A stretch of 16,522 nucleotides of DNA, from NCBI GenBank assembly GCA_023150195.1, contig JAKLLI010000007.1, positions 1 to 16,522 of the forward strand, given 5' to 3'. Shown piece by piece: positions 1 through 9,200 of the stretch. Position 1 is the first letter of the stretch, and each line of letters begins with the position of its first letter. The notes under the pieces were generated by a model that was given only the letters and a program-made list of their open reading frames with translations, did not search any database and had not been told where the DNA came from. This stretch comes from Azonexus sp. Its GTDB lineage: Bacteria > Pseudomonadota > Gammaproteobacteria > Burkholderiales > Rhodocyclaceae. The position numbers and the translations under genes are program-made.

Positions 1-969
1 GTAAGGCTTGTTGCGTAACATCGCACAGAAGGAATCGACCAGCCCGGACATTTCGGCCGCGACCCCGACCTGATCCATCGCCAGCCCATGCGGATAACCA
101 CTGCCATCCCAGCGCTCGTGATGGCGGGCCACCACCAGCAGAATTTCCTTGGAAAGGCTCTGCTGCGACATCAGAATTTCAAGGGAACTGGCCACATGCG
201 AACGCACCAGATGCTGCTCCTCTGCCGTCAGATCCCCACTTTTGACCAACAGCTCACTGGACAACTGGGTTTTTCCGACATCCTGCAGCATGCCGGCAAT
301 ACCCAGATCGAGCAGGCGTTGACCGCGGAAGCCGACATGGCCGCCAAACAGCAGCAGATTGACCGACACATCCATCGCGTGATCGAAACTGTACTGATCC
401 ACGTTCTTGAGCCGCAGCAACCACATCACGGCGTCCGGGTTGCGCTGCAAGCTTTCGGCGACTTCAGCCACGCCGCCACGCACGTTTTCCAGATCCAGCG
501 GATGCTCGGCTTGCACTTGCTTGAAGGTCTGCTTCAGATTGTCGACCAGCGCATCGAAACGCGGCTCGATATGCGTCAGTTCGGTTGCCAGTTCGCCATC
601 GCGCCCGTCACCATCAAGGCCGCACAAAAAATCCAGAAAACGCCGCCGGCGCTCGTTACGTGGTACCGAAGCCACCGCCAGCAAATCCGGATGTGGTTTG
701 CGAATTTCCTCCATGTCCACCACCAACGCCTTTTCCTGAGGCTTGCTTTCTTCCTTGTTGGCGGCTTTTACTTCGGGCGCCCGATAATGCGCTTCCAGCG
801 AGCGGCTACGGTCGATCTGAACGAACTTGCACTTTTGGCGAAACACCTCAAGTTCTTCCATCTCGCTCAGGACAAAACCCTGAAGCAGGAAGGGCAACTC
901 CATCCACGGGCAGTCCGGCTCGGCAACGAACATGCCCAGTTTGAGATCTTTGGCGGGGATAATTTCCAT
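1..969 (-). CDS. DUF3391 / HD-GYP domain protein, degenerate HD motif (3' end outside window)
   Basis: I translated the minus strand by hand; 323 codons run open to the window edge, so the C-terminus is missing. Residues about 1-60 match the DUF3391 domain that precedes many HD-GYP domains (LGMFVAEPDCPW, then LPFLLQGF). Residues about 190-323 are an HD-GYP domain, the family that hydrolyses cyclic di-GMP: H197, the QDVGK segment at 229-233, H258, the HHERWDGSGYP block at 283-293 and the DSFCAM segment near 312. The normally invariant HD metal-ligand pair reads Gln229-Asp230 (codon CAG), and an Asp usual in the final segment is Cys315. HD-GYP enzymes need these residues, so I infer weak or absent phosphodiesterase activity, perhaps a c-di-GMP binding or protein-interaction role. 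No transmembrane segment is seen, so it is probably cytoplasmic. The ATG overlaps the coaX stop by one base (TGATG), which indicates translational coupling and fixes the start. Family assignment is firm; function is uncertain. Confidence 0.9.
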   Translation of the reverse strand, partial: MEIIPAKDLKLGMFVAEPDCPWMELPFLLQGFVLSEMEELEVFRQKCKFVQIDRSRSLEAHYRAPEVKAANKEESKPQEKALVVDMEEIRKPHPDLLAVASVPRNERRRRFLDFLCGLDGDGRDGELATELTHIEPRFDALVDNLKQTFKQVQAEHPLDLENVRGGVAEVAESLQRNPDAVMWLLRLKNVDQYSFDHAMDVSVNLLLFGGHVGFRGQRLLDLGIAGMLQDVGKTQLSSELLVKSGDLTAEEQHLVRSHVASSLEILMSQQSLSKEILLVVARHHERWDGSGYPHGLAMDQVGVAAEMSGLVDSFCAMLRNKPY

Positions 970-1697
970 CACGATGCCATGCGCCCGGACGCCGCCATCA
1001 CCTTGAGCCCCGCCAGCGGCAGGTTATCCACCCACTGACAAGGTAAGGCCAGGTGCGGCACGAGCAGGGGCGCGTTGCCCCCGGAGATCAGGCAAACCCG
1101 TGAAGTCGCCGGCAAGCGCGCCCAGGCCCGTTCAATCGCCCCCACCTGCGCTTCGATAGCACCACTGACGATGGCGTCTTCGGTACACATCGGCAAGGCC
1201 TGATGCTGCCCTTGAGCAAACGGCAGCGCCGCGGTCTCCCGCGCCAACGCAGTCAGCATCAATTGCTGGCCCGGCAGGATGAGGCCGCCGGCAAAGCGCC
1301 CGTCGGCGGTCAGGGTATCGATGGTGGTTGCCGTACCGGCCATCACGACCAAGGTCGCGGTGGGCGACATGGCGCGCGCGCCAATCAATGCACACCAGCG
1401 GTCAACACCCAGACGTTGCGGATTTTGGTAGCCATTGATGACGCCAAAAGCCGCCGCCTCGCTGCGCACGACGTCGAGGCGGCGCTGCCACGGCGCCAGC
1501 GCGTCAACAATTGATGCGGCAACCGCGTCCCCGGCCACATTGGCCAGCAAAATACGCCGCGGCGAGGGGAGGCTTGCGGCCAACGCCGTCAGCGCGGAAA
1601 AATCACCTTGCGTCGCAGTGCCAGGATCAGACCACTGGCCGTCCGTGAGCCACGCCCATTTGATCCGACTATTGCCGCTATCGATGCACAGGATCAT
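969..1697 (-). CDS. coaX: Type III pantothenate kinase
   Basis: It phosphorylates pantothenate to 4'-phosphopantothenate, the first step of coenzyme A synthesis, in the cytoplasm. The 242-residue length is typical of CoaX. Visible ASKHA-fold motifs are the N-terminal phosphate loop IDSGNSRIK (residues 5-13, variant of DxGNTxxK), LGVDRWCALIGA (96-107, the GxDR motif with the substrate Asp99) and GTATTID (121-127). Type III enzymes characteristically require a monovalent cation such as potassium and resist CoA feedback inhibition; this is family knowledge. The ATG overlaps the birA stop as ATGA, with GAGG five bases upstream as ribosome binding site, which decides the start. The birA-coaX pair is common in Proteobacteria, and some close relatives were named Baf because they affected toxin gene expression. 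I see nothing broken in it. Confidence 0.96.
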   Translation of the reverse strand: MILCIDSGNSRIKWAWLTDGQWSDPGTATQGDFSALTALAASLPSPRRILLANVAGDAVAASIVDALAPWQRRLDVVRSEAAAFGVINGYQNPQRLGVDRWCALIGARAMSPTATLVVMAGTATTIDTLTADGRFAGGLILPGQQLMLTALARETAALPFAQGQHQALPMCTEDAIVSGAIEAQVGAIERAWARLPATSRVCLISGGNAPLLVPHLALPCQWVDNLPLAGLKVMAASGRMAS

Positions 1698-2488
1698 GCC
1701 AACCTCAGACTCAGGTCACCCGCCAGCACCCGCTGCACCCCTTGCGCCGTCAACAAGCGCAAGGCACCGTCCTCATCGACGCCGTCGCATTCGCCAACCA
1801 GAGGCATTTCACCGGAACCGGCCGAGAGCTCAACGGCCTTGCCTTGCCAGGCATGCAACGTCTCCCAGCGGGTTTTCAGGGCAGCAAAGCCGTCGACCGC
1901 AAAGCGGCCCAGTACCTCGGCCAGGGAAGTCAGGAGCGCCGCCAGAAGATCGTGGCGTTCCGGCAGTTGCGGCAGGGCATCGATCAAGCCGGCCGTCGCC
2001 TGCGGCAGCGTGGCGGAAGGCTGCTGGAGATTGAGGCCAATTCCGATCACGGCCTGCATTCCCCGACGATCCGAGGCCAGCTCGATCAGAATGCCACCCA
2101 GTTTGGCAAAACCCTCACCCTGCCGGAGCAGCAGGTCGTTGGGCCATTTCAGGAAGACATCACGGACACCCAATCGGGTCAAGGCTTCAGCAAGCGCCAC
2201 CCCAACGGCCAGCGAAAGCCCGCCAATCCCGGCCGGTGGGCCAACATGCCGCCACAGCAGGGAAAACATCAAGCCCTCTGCCGGACCGGACAGCCACGTA
2301 CGGCCACGCCGTCCCCGACCCGCGTGCTGGCTGTCGGCGACAATGACCGTACCCGATGGCGCCCCCGCCGCTGCACGCCGCATCAACTCGCTATTGGTCG
2401 AGTCACATTCGGTCAGTGCGTCCACATCAAAACGCCCGGCCAGGGGGCCGAGGCGCGATTTGAGGAGCAGAGGATCTATCAGGGGCAT
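1694..2488 (-). CDS. birA: Biotin--[acetyl-CoA-carboxylase] ligase, without DNA-binding domain
   Basis: It activates biotin with ATP to biotinyl-AMP and transfers it to the lysine of the biotin carboxyl carrier protein, supporting fatty-acid synthesis. Signature residues are DSTN (29-32), the biotinyl-AMP loop GRGRRGR (57-63) and KWPNDLL (114-120) with the catalytic Lys, followed by the GILIE strand; a C-terminal SH3-like cap covers roughly 215-264. At 264 residues it lacks the ~60-residue winged helix found in the 321-residue E. coli BirA, so it should be a monofunctional group I ligase that does not repress biotin genes. It starts 11 bases after the ntrC stop. The ATG lacks a strong Shine-Dalgarno, and a 6-bp inverted repeat (GGAGAG/CTCTCC) fills the gap. 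It overlaps coaX downstream by four bases. Confidence 0.95.
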   Translation of the reverse strand: MPLIDPLLLKSRLGPLAGRFDVDALTECDSTNSELMRRAAAGAPSGTVIVADSQHAGRGRRGRTWLSGPAEGLMFSLLWRHVGPPAGIGGLSLAVGVALAEALTRLGVRDVFLKWPNDLLLRQGEGFAKLGGILIELASDRRGMQAVIGIGLNLQQPSATLPQATAGLIDALPQLPERHDLLAALLTSLAEVLGRFAVDGFAALKTRWETLHAWQGKAVELSAGSGEMPLVGECDGVDEDGALRLLTAQGVQRVLAGDLSLRLA

Positions 2489-2499
2489 GGAGAGAGATT

Positions 2500-3912
2500 C
2501 TACTCTCCCGCAAGCTCCTTGCCGCCATCGATACCGAGTTCTGCGATCTTGCGGGTAATGGTGTTGCGGCCAATACCCAGCGCCTGTGCCGCTTCAATCC
2601 GCCGGCCACCGGTATGCGTTAGTGCCCGGGCAATCAAAATCCGCTCAAAGGTTTGCGACAGCACACCATGAATGTCCGGCACGCCCTGCGCCAGCAAGCG
2701 GTCGGCTTCGGCCTCCAGGGCACTCTCCCAATCCATCGCCACCGCCGCAGGCGCGGCATCGCGCAACTCTCCTGGCAGATCGCCAACCTCCACCTGTTGC
2801 CCCGGCGCCATCACGGTCAGCCAATGGCAGAGATTTTCCAGTTGCCGCACATTGCCCTGAAAATCGAGGCCGGTGAGGTATTTGAGCGCCGGCTCCGACA
2901 GGCGCTTGGTTTCTACCCCAAGTTCCCGCGCGCTCTTTTGCAGGAAATGACGCGCCAACAAGGGAATATCCTCGCGGCGCTCGCGCAGCGCCGGCAAGCG
3001 GATGCGGATCACATTCAGGCGATGGAACAAATCCTCACGGAACAAACCGCCCTTGACCCGCACCTCGAGATGCTGGTGAGTCGCGGCAATCACCCGTACA
3101 TTGGCCTTGATCGGCGAATGACCACCAACGCGATAGAAATGCCCGTCGGACAGGACGCGCAGCAAGCGAGTCTGCAACTCGGACGGCATATCACCGATTT
3201 CATCGAGAAACAGCGTGCCACCTTCCGCTTGCTCAAAACGGCCACGCCGCTGCGCCTGGGCGCCGGTAAAGGCGCCCCGCTCATGCCCGAACAATTCAGA
3301 CTCGAGCAGATCTTTGGGAATCGCGGCCGTGTTGATCGCAATGAACGGCTTGTCCGCCCGCGGGCTATGCCGGTGCAAGGCCCTTGCGACCAACTCCTTG
3401 CCCGAGCCGGACTCGCCGGTAATCAAGACCGTTGCATGCGAAAGTGCCAAGCGCCCAATGGCCCGGAAAACCTCCTGCATGGCGGGCGCCTGGCCAAGAA
3501 TTTCCGGCACCAAGCCCTCCTCCTCGGAGGCACCACTTTGGTGCATTGATTCATCAATCGCCCGACGGATCAATTCCACCGCCTGATCCACATCGAAAGG
3601 CTTGGGCAAGTATTCGAAGGCGCCGCCCTGGAAGGCCGCGACCGCACTTTCCAGATCGGAATAGGCGGTCATGATGATGACCGGCACCGAGGGGAAACGG
3701 GTTTTGACTTCCTGCAACAACTCCAGACCGGACTGGCCCGGCATGCGAATGTCGGACATCAGCACCTGCGGCGGCTCGATGCCCTGTTCCAGTTGGGAAA
3801 TTGCCTCGCTGGCCGAGGCGTAGCTCTTGAACGGAATGCCCTCGCGCGACAGGGTCTTTTCCAGCACCCAGCGGATGGAGCGGTCGTCATCTACGATCCA
3901 GACGGGTTTCAT
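2500..3912 (-). CDS. ntrC: Nitrogen regulation response regulator NtrC (NR(I)), sigma-54 activator
   Basis: NtrC is phosphorylated by NtrB under nitrogen limitation and then drives sigma-54 promoters such as glnA. The 470 residues carry three domains. The receiver domain is at 1-120, with the acidic pocket D9/D10, phosphoacceptor D54, switch T82 and K104. The AAA+ domain spans about 138-375, with Walker A GESGSGKE (166-173), the sigma-54 contact loop GAFTGA (213-218) and Walker B LFLDEIGDM. A Fis-type helix-turn-helix lies at the C-terminus (AAQALGIGRNTITRKIAEL). Length matches E. coli NtrC (469). The open frame extends upstream to 3957, but the canonical receiver begins at the ATG at 3912, preceded by GGAAC and a purine-rich AAGAAGAGA, so I chose that start. 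It lies 66 bases after ntrB, likely in one transcript. Confidence 0.97.
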   Translation of the reverse strand: MKPVWIVDDDRSIRWVLEKTLSREGIPFKSYASASEAISQLEQGIEPPQVLMSDIRMPGQSGLELLQEVKTRFPSVPVIIMTAYSDLESAVAAFQGGAFEYLPKPFDVDQAVELIRRAIDESMHQSGASEEEGLVPEILGQAPAMQEVFRAIGRLALSHATVLITGESGSGKELVARALHRHSPRADKPFIAINTAAIPKDLLESELFGHERGAFTGAQAQRRGRFEQAEGGTLFLDEIGDMPSELQTRLLRVLSDGHFYRVGGHSPIKANVRVIAATHQHLEVRVKGGLFREDLFHRLNVIRIRLPALRERREDIPLLARHFLQKSARELGVETKRLSEPALKYLTGLDFQGNVRQLENLCHWLTVMAPGQQVEVGDLPGELRDAAPAAVAMDWESALEAEADRLLAQGVPDIHGVLSQTFERILIARALTHTGGRRIEAAQALGIGRNTITRKIAELGIDGGKELAGE

Positions 3913-3978
3913 GTGTTCCGGTCTCTTCTTGTCGTTTGCATGCATCACATCTAGCAAGACTCAGGCCCGACAAGCCAC

Positions 3979-5040
3979 TTACTCACCTTCCACCGGCAAG
4001 CGCAGCGTGAACACGGTGTGCCCGGGACGGCTGTTGCAGTCAATGGTGCCGTGGTGATGCTGAATAAAGTTCTGCGCGATGGTCAGCCCCAGCCCGCTGC
4101 CCCCCTCACGACCGGAAACCAGCGGGTAGAACATGCGCTCGCGAATGCTGTCCGGGATGCCCGGGCCGTTGTCGATCACCTTGATTTCCATTGCCAGCCG
4201 ATAGCGTTTCTTGGCCAGCGTGACCTGACGCAGCGCGCGCGTGCGCAGGACAATCTCGCCCTCGCCGCCCATGGCTTGCGCCGCATTGCGGGCGATATTC
4301 AGTACGGCCTGGATCAATTGCTCACGGTCGCCGACCAGCTCCGGCAGGCTGGTATCGTAGTCGCGGTGAACGGTGAGGGAACCGGGAAATTCGGCCCGCA
4401 GCAAGCTGCGCACCCGCTCGAGAATTTCGTGAATATTGACGGTCGCCGGCAGCATGGCGCGGTGCGGCGTCAGCAGCCGCTGCATCAAGTCCTGCAGGCG
4501 ATCTGCCTCCTTGATGATGACTTGCGTGTATTCCTTGAAGCTGGGATTGCTCAACTCGTGTTCAAGCAACTGGGCCGCACCGCGAATCCCGCCCAGCGGA
4601 TTCTTGATTTCATGCGCCAGGTTGCGAATCAGTTCGCGGCTCGCCTGTTGCTGCTCAAGCAAGCGCTCTTCGCGCGTCGCCGTCAGGTGATGCTGAATCG
4701 GCTGCAACTCCAGCAACAAGCGCATGCCCGCAGCAATCTCCGGACGCAGGGGCGTCACGGTGCAATTCAGATGCAAGGTCTCGCCATCCCCGCGAGTCAG
4801 CGCGATGTTCTGCCCGGTATAGCCCCAATTGTTGTTCAGGCCATTCTCCAGCGCCGCCTGCAACGTGCTGGAGAAACTGCAGATATCGATCAAGCGCTTG
4901 CCCAACACCACCCGACTGCTGACCGCCAGCAAGTTTTCCCCAGACGAGTTGAGATAGCGGATCTGCTGACTTTCATCAATCAGCAGCACGGCCGAGGCCA
5001 GCAAATCCAGCCCCGCAAAGTTGGCATGAGTCACGTTCAT
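3979..5040 (-). CDS. ntrB: Nitrogen regulation sensor histidine kinase NtrB (NR(II))
   Basis: NtrB is the soluble kinase/phosphatase that, under control of PII (GlnB/GlnK), phosphorylates or dephosphorylates NtrC. The 353 residues show an N-terminal PAS domain (about 7-110), the phosphoacceptor helix NLAHEIKNPLGG with H143, the N box LNIARNAAQAM, the G1 box DNGPGIP and the G2 box GGSGLGLTIAQNF. There is no membrane segment. E. coli GlnL is 349 residues with H139, so length and position agree. The reading frame stays open to 5262, but that extension runs into the divergent adaptor gene and looks non-coding. The ATG at 5040 has GGGGCG directly upstream and begins the PAS domain; an ATG at 5049 has no Shine-Dalgarno. 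Divergent from the RND operon. Confidence 0.96.
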   Translation of the reverse strand: MNVTHANFAGLDLLASAVLLIDESQQIRYLNSSGENLLAVSSRVVLGKRLIDICSFSSTLQAALENGLNNNWGYTGQNIALTRGDGETLHLNCTVTPLRPEIAAGMRLLLELQPIQHHLTATREERLLEQQQASRELIRNLAHEIKNPLGGIRGAAQLLEHELSNPSFKEYTQVIIKEADRLQDLMQRLLTPHRAMLPATVNIHEILERVRSLLRAEFPGSLTVHRDYDTSLPELVGDREQLIQAVLNIARNAAQAMGGEGEIVLRTRALRQVTLAKKRYRLAMEIKVIDNGPGIPDSIRERMFYPLVSGREGGSGLGLTIAQNFIQHHHGTIDCNSRPGHTVFTLRLPVEGE

Positions 5041-5058
5041 GCGCCCCATTGTAACGAC

Positions 5059-5080
5059 TGAATGTAAAAATCGACATTCA
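5059..5080. promoter_or_regulatory. Perfect dyad in ntrB / RND divergent region, possible operator
   Basis: The arms TGAATGT (5059-5065) and ACATTCA (5074-5080) are exact reverse complements separated by eight bases. The site lies between the ntrB start and the start of the RND adaptor gene and abuts the -35 of the promoter predicted for the adaptor. The size suits a dimeric regulator such as a TetR, MarR or LysR type. The half-site resembles the GAATGT half of AcrR-type operators, but the halves are in the opposite order here, so no family is assigned. No regulator gene is visible beside it. It could also be a chance repeat. Confidence 0.4.
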
Positions 5081-5082
5081 AC

Positions 5083-5112
5083 TTGCCCACTCGCCTTCCG
5101 CTTCTTTATGAT
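5083..5112 (+). promoter_or_regulatory. Candidate sigma-70 promoter for the RND operon
   Basis: TTGCCC (5083-5088) and TATGAT (5107-5112) resemble the -35 and -10 hexamers (4/6 and 5/6 matches) with an 18-base spacer. Transcription would begin near 5119, about 22 bases before the adaptor ATG. This supports the ATG at 5141 over an in-frame ATG at 5108 that lies inside the -10. The prediction rests on sequence similarity alone. Confidence 0.35.
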
Positions 5113-5140
5113 CGATGCCTTACCTTGCTTCCGAAATCCC

Positions 5141-6226
5141 ATGCGTTTTCCGCCCCTTGCCCTGCTTGGCCTCGCACTCGCCTTGACGATGATGGGCGGC
5201 TGTCGTGAAACAGACACGCCCAGCACAACAAAACGCACCGTATTGGTGCAAATTGTTGGCAACGCACAAGATCAGGGCATCGTCTTTCCTGGCGAAATCC
5301 GGGCGCGCCATGAAACCGATCTGGCCTTTCGGGTTGGCGGAAAAATCACCCGCCGCCTCGTTGACCCCGGCATGCCCATCCAGCCCGGCCAGGCGCTGGC
5401 GACACTCGACCCCGCCGATCTGAAACTGGCAACCGCGGCCGCCGCGGCACAACTCGCCGCAGCAGAAAGTGAATTGCGCACAGCACAGGCCGAACGGAAT
5501 CGCCAGGCGGAGCTGCTGGCCCGCAAATTCATCAGCCAGACGGCCTTCGACCTCAAGGAAAATGCCCTCCAGGCCGCCCGCGCCCGCGTCGACCAGGCCC
5601 GGGCACAACACCAGATCAGCACTCATCAGGGAAATTACGGCACCCTGAGCAGCGATCACGCCGGGATTGTCAGCGCCGTACTGGTCGATGCCGGCCAGGT
5701 TGTCAGCGCCGGCCAGCCGGTCATTCGGGTGGCGCGCCCCGAAGACAAGGAAATGCTGATCGCCGTACCGGAAAGCCGGCTGGCGGACATTCGCGCAGCC
5801 AAGGCATTCACGGTCAACGCCTGGGCAACGCCCAAAACCGCCATCGAAGGTCGCTTGCGCGAATTGACGCCGGTCGCCGATCCACTCACCCGCACCTACG
5901 CCGCGCGCATCCGCCTGATCAACCCGCCCGACACGCTGCAACTCGGCATGAGTGCCAGCGCCACCGTGCTTGGACTCCCCCCATCGGGCCTCGACGTGCC
6001 GCTGGGCGCCGTGCTGGATCATGGCCAAGGGCCGTTTGTGTGGACGGTCAAGGGCGACGTGGTGACCCGAACGGCCGTTGACATCGCCCGATTCGATGGC
6101 GCCCATGCCACGATTCGCCAGGGGCTGCAGGCGGGCGACATGCTGGTGGTCGCCGGCACCACCCGGCTGACCGAGGGCGAGACGGTGCACCCCGAGCGCA
6201 TCACACCGGCGGCCGAACAGCGCTGA
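5141..6226 (+). CDS. RND efflux periplasmic adaptor (membrane fusion) lipoprotein
   Basis: Adaptors of this HlyD/AcrA family join an RND pump in the inner membrane to an outer-membrane TolC-type channel. Residues 1-20 form a lipoprotein signal peptide ending in the lipobox MGGC with lipidated C21. Next come the first lipoyl half (VGGKITRRLVDPGMPIQPGQ), an Ala/Gln-rich alpha-helical hairpin (about 95-165, coiled coil), the second lipoyl half (DHAGIVSAVLVDAGQVVSAG), then beta-barrel and membrane-proximal domains. The length of 361 residues is normal. The frame is open from 5039, but the signal peptide only fits a start at 5141; no good Shine-Dalgarno precedes it. The pump gene follows after three bases, so the two form an operon. 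Neither a TolC-like channel nor a dedicated regulator is in the window, and the substrate cannot be told. Confidence 0.93.
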   Translation: MRFPPLALLGLALALTMMGGCRETDTPSTTKRTVLVQIVGNAQDQGIVFPGEIRARHETDLAFRVGGKITRRLVDPGMPIQPGQALATLDPADLKLATAAAAAQLAAAESELRTAQAERNRQAELLARKFISQTAFDLKENALQAARARVDQARAQHQISTHQGNYGTLSSDHAGIVSAVLVDAGQVVSAGQPVIRVARPEDKEMLIAVPESRLADIRAAKAFTVNAWATPKTAIEGRLRELTPVADPLTRTYAARIRLINPPDTLQLGMSASATVLGLPPSGLDVPLGAVLDHGQGPFVWTVKGDVVTRTAVDIARFDGAHATIRQGLQAGDMLVVAGTTRLTEGETVHPERITPAAEQR

Positions 6227-6229
6227 GCC

Positions 6230-9200
6230 ATGACGCAACGCTTCAACCTGTCAGACTGGACGCTGCACCACCGCACCCTGGTCGGCTACTTCCTGTTTGC
6301 CATCGCACTGATGGGCGTTTTCGCCTACGGGCGCCTGAGCCAGGCCGAAGACCCGCCTTTCACCTTCAAATTGATGGTGGTGCGCACCTTCTGGCCCGGC
6401 GCAACCGCACAACAAGTGGCAGAGCAACTGACCGAACGGATTGAAAAAAAACTGCAGGAAACGCCGCATATCGACCGCGTTAGCAGTTATTCCCGCGCGG
6501 GCGAGTCGACCGTGATGTTTTTTGCCAAAGACAGCACGCCCCCTCGCGAGATGCCGAATGTGTTCTATCAAGTGCGCAAGAAGATCGGCGATATCCGCCA
6601 AACCCTGCCCGAGGGGATTCAAGGCCCCTACTTCAACGATGAATTCGGCGATGTTTTTGGCAATATTTACGCGTTGACCGCAGAAGGGCTGGATGACGCC
6701 CAGCGCAAGGATCTGGCCGAGCGCATTCGCGACGGTCTGCTGAGCATCCCGGACGTGGGCAAGGTGGATTTGCTGGGGGTGCAGGACGAGAAACTGTTTA
6801 TCGACCTGTCGAGCCAGCGACTGGCGACGCTCGGCATTGACCCCAGCACGCTGGCGCAAACGATTGCCCAACAGAATGCCATTCTGGGTGCCGGCTTTTT
6901 TGAAACGGCTGGCACGCGCATCCAGCTCCGACCCAGCGGCGCCTTCAATTCCCCCGCCGCCCTGGCCGAGGTACTGATCCGCCTCAACGGCCGCACGCTG
7001 CGCCTGGGCGATATTGCCGACATTCATCGCGGCTACGCCGAGCCGCCCAACCCGCGCTTGCGCTTTGGCGGCCAGCCAGCCATCGGCATTGCCATCTCCA
7101 TGGCCGCTGGCGGCGACATCATTCAACTGGGAAAACACCTGGAAGCGCATTTCGCTGCCTTGCGCCCCAATCTACCCGCCGGCATCGAGATTCACGGCGC
7201 CACCAGCCAGCCCGATGCGGTAAAGCGTTCGGTCAGTGCCTTCGTCCAAGCACTCGCCGAAGCGGTGGCCGTCGTCCTCTTGGTTACCTTCCTCAGCCTG
7301 GGGCTACGCACCGGGATGGTGGTGGCCATCTCGATTCCGCTGGTCCTGGCCGCCTGTTTTCTCGCCATGAATGCCTTTGGCGTCGGCTTGCACAAGGTCT
7401 CGCTGGGCGCGCTGGTGCTGGCACTGGGCCTGCTGGTCGACGACGCCATCATCGCGGTCGAAATGATGTGGGTAAAAATGGAGCAAGGCTGGGAACGCAC
7501 CCGTGCAGCCTCGTTTGCCTACACCAGCACCGCCGGCCCCATGCTTTCCGGCACGCTGGTCACGGTCGCCGGCTTTCTGCCGATTGCCCTGGCCAAAAGC
7601 TCCACGGGGGAATATGCCTTCGCCTTTTTCCAGATCAACGCCATTGCCCTGATCATTTCCTGGCTGGCGGCCGTGATTGCGATTCCCTGGCTGGGCTACA
7701 AACTCCTGCCCGATCCACGCGCGCCGCGCAGCCTGCCCTGGCCGCTGTCCCGCATTGCCAGGCTGGCCGACTGGCATCGCCAGCGTCAGCCACGGCAGCA
7801 CGACGACCACGATGTCTATGCGACGCCGTTTTACGCCCGCTTCCGGCAACTGGTCGGACGCTGCGTCGATCACCGCTGGCTGACTATCGCCCTGACGCTC
7901 TGCCTGTTCGCACTGTCCATTGTCGGCATGGGCAAAGTGCAGAAACAGTTCTTCCCCAATTCCACGCGACTCGAACTGAACGTGGAACTACGCCTCCCCG
8001 AAGGGAGTTCCCTGCATGCCATCGAACGCGAGGTTAGTACGCTGGAAGCCTGGCTGCAGGCGGATCTGCAACAGCACGGGGATGTCCGCCACTTCATGGC
8101 CTACATCGGCAGCGGCGCACCGCGCTACTTCCTGAGCCTGGATCAACAGCTACCGGCCAGCAATGTCGGCCAACTCGTGATTGAAACCCGCGATGTGGCT
8201 GCGCGCGAAGCCTTGCGCGGTCGACTGATCGATTACTACGAAAACCGCCACGACGATGTGCGCGCCAACATCGCACGGATCGAAAATGGCCCGCCGGTCG
8301 GCTACCCGGTGCAGTACCGGGTAAGCGGGCACAACATCGACCAACTGCGTGCGAGTGCGGAAGCCATTGCCGCCGTGATGCGCGCCGACCCGGCACTGAG
8401 CAATGTCAATTTCGACTGGTTCGCCCAATCCAAGGCCATTCGCCTCGAGATTGCGCAGGAGAAAACCCGACTGCTCGGGATCACGGACAGCGACATCGCG
8501 CGTTCGCTCAATCTGGCACTCAACGGGCAAAACGTCAGCGTCCTGCGGGAAGGCAGCAAGCAGATCGATATCGTGCTGCGCGGCGACCCGCATGACCGCA
8601 AGGATGTCGCCGCCCTCGCCGATCTTCCCATTTCGACACGAACCGGAAAAAGCGTACCGCTCTCCCAGATCGCCCGCCTCGACTACGGGTTTGAACCGGG
8701 CCTGATCTGGCGACGCGATCGCGTGCCGACCATCACGGTTCGCGCCAATCTCTACGGCAGCACCCAGCCAGCGACCGTTGTCGCGCGGCTGGCGCCCAAA
8801 ATCTCGGCCCTTCAGGCTGGCCTGCCGACAGGAACGCACATTGCCACCGGTGGCTCGGTTGAAGAATCCGGCAAGGGCTCCGCCTCGGTCGCGGCCGGCA
8901 TTCCCATCTTCCTGCTGGTAGTCATCACCATCCTGATGATTCAGTTGCAGAGCGTTTCCCGCGTCATCATGGTCTTGCTCACCGCGCCCCTGGGCCTGAT
9001 CGGGATTGCCCTCTTCCTGCTCATCTTCAATCAGCCGTTTGGCTTCATGGCTTTACTGGGAACGATTGCGCTGTTCGGGATGATCATGCGCAACTCGATC
9101 ATTCTGGTGGACCAGATCGAGCAGGACCTCGCCAGCGGCAAACCCCGGCGGCTCGCTATTGTCGAAGCCACAGTCCGCCGCTTCCGGCCCATCGTGCTGA

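Noticed and set aside
88..1038. Plus-strand open frame of 316 codons
   Set aside because: It is antisense to the HD-GYP gene, which shows DUF3391 and HD-GYP motifs and is joined to coaX by an overlapping start.
2489..2508. Inverted repeat GGAGAG/CTCTCC between ntrC and birA as a terminator
   Set aside because: The stem is only six pairs with an 8-base loop, no T tract follows, and the genes downstream appear to be in the same operon.
4018..5061. Plus-strand open frame of 347 codons opposite ntrB
   Set aside because: It is the shadow of ntrB, which has all histidine-kinase boxes on the minus strand.
5041..5262. N-terminal extension of NtrB upstream of 5040
   Set aside because: It would run into the divergent adaptor gene and its promoter, has no family similarity, and the ATG at 5040 begins the PAS domain with a GGGG just upstream.
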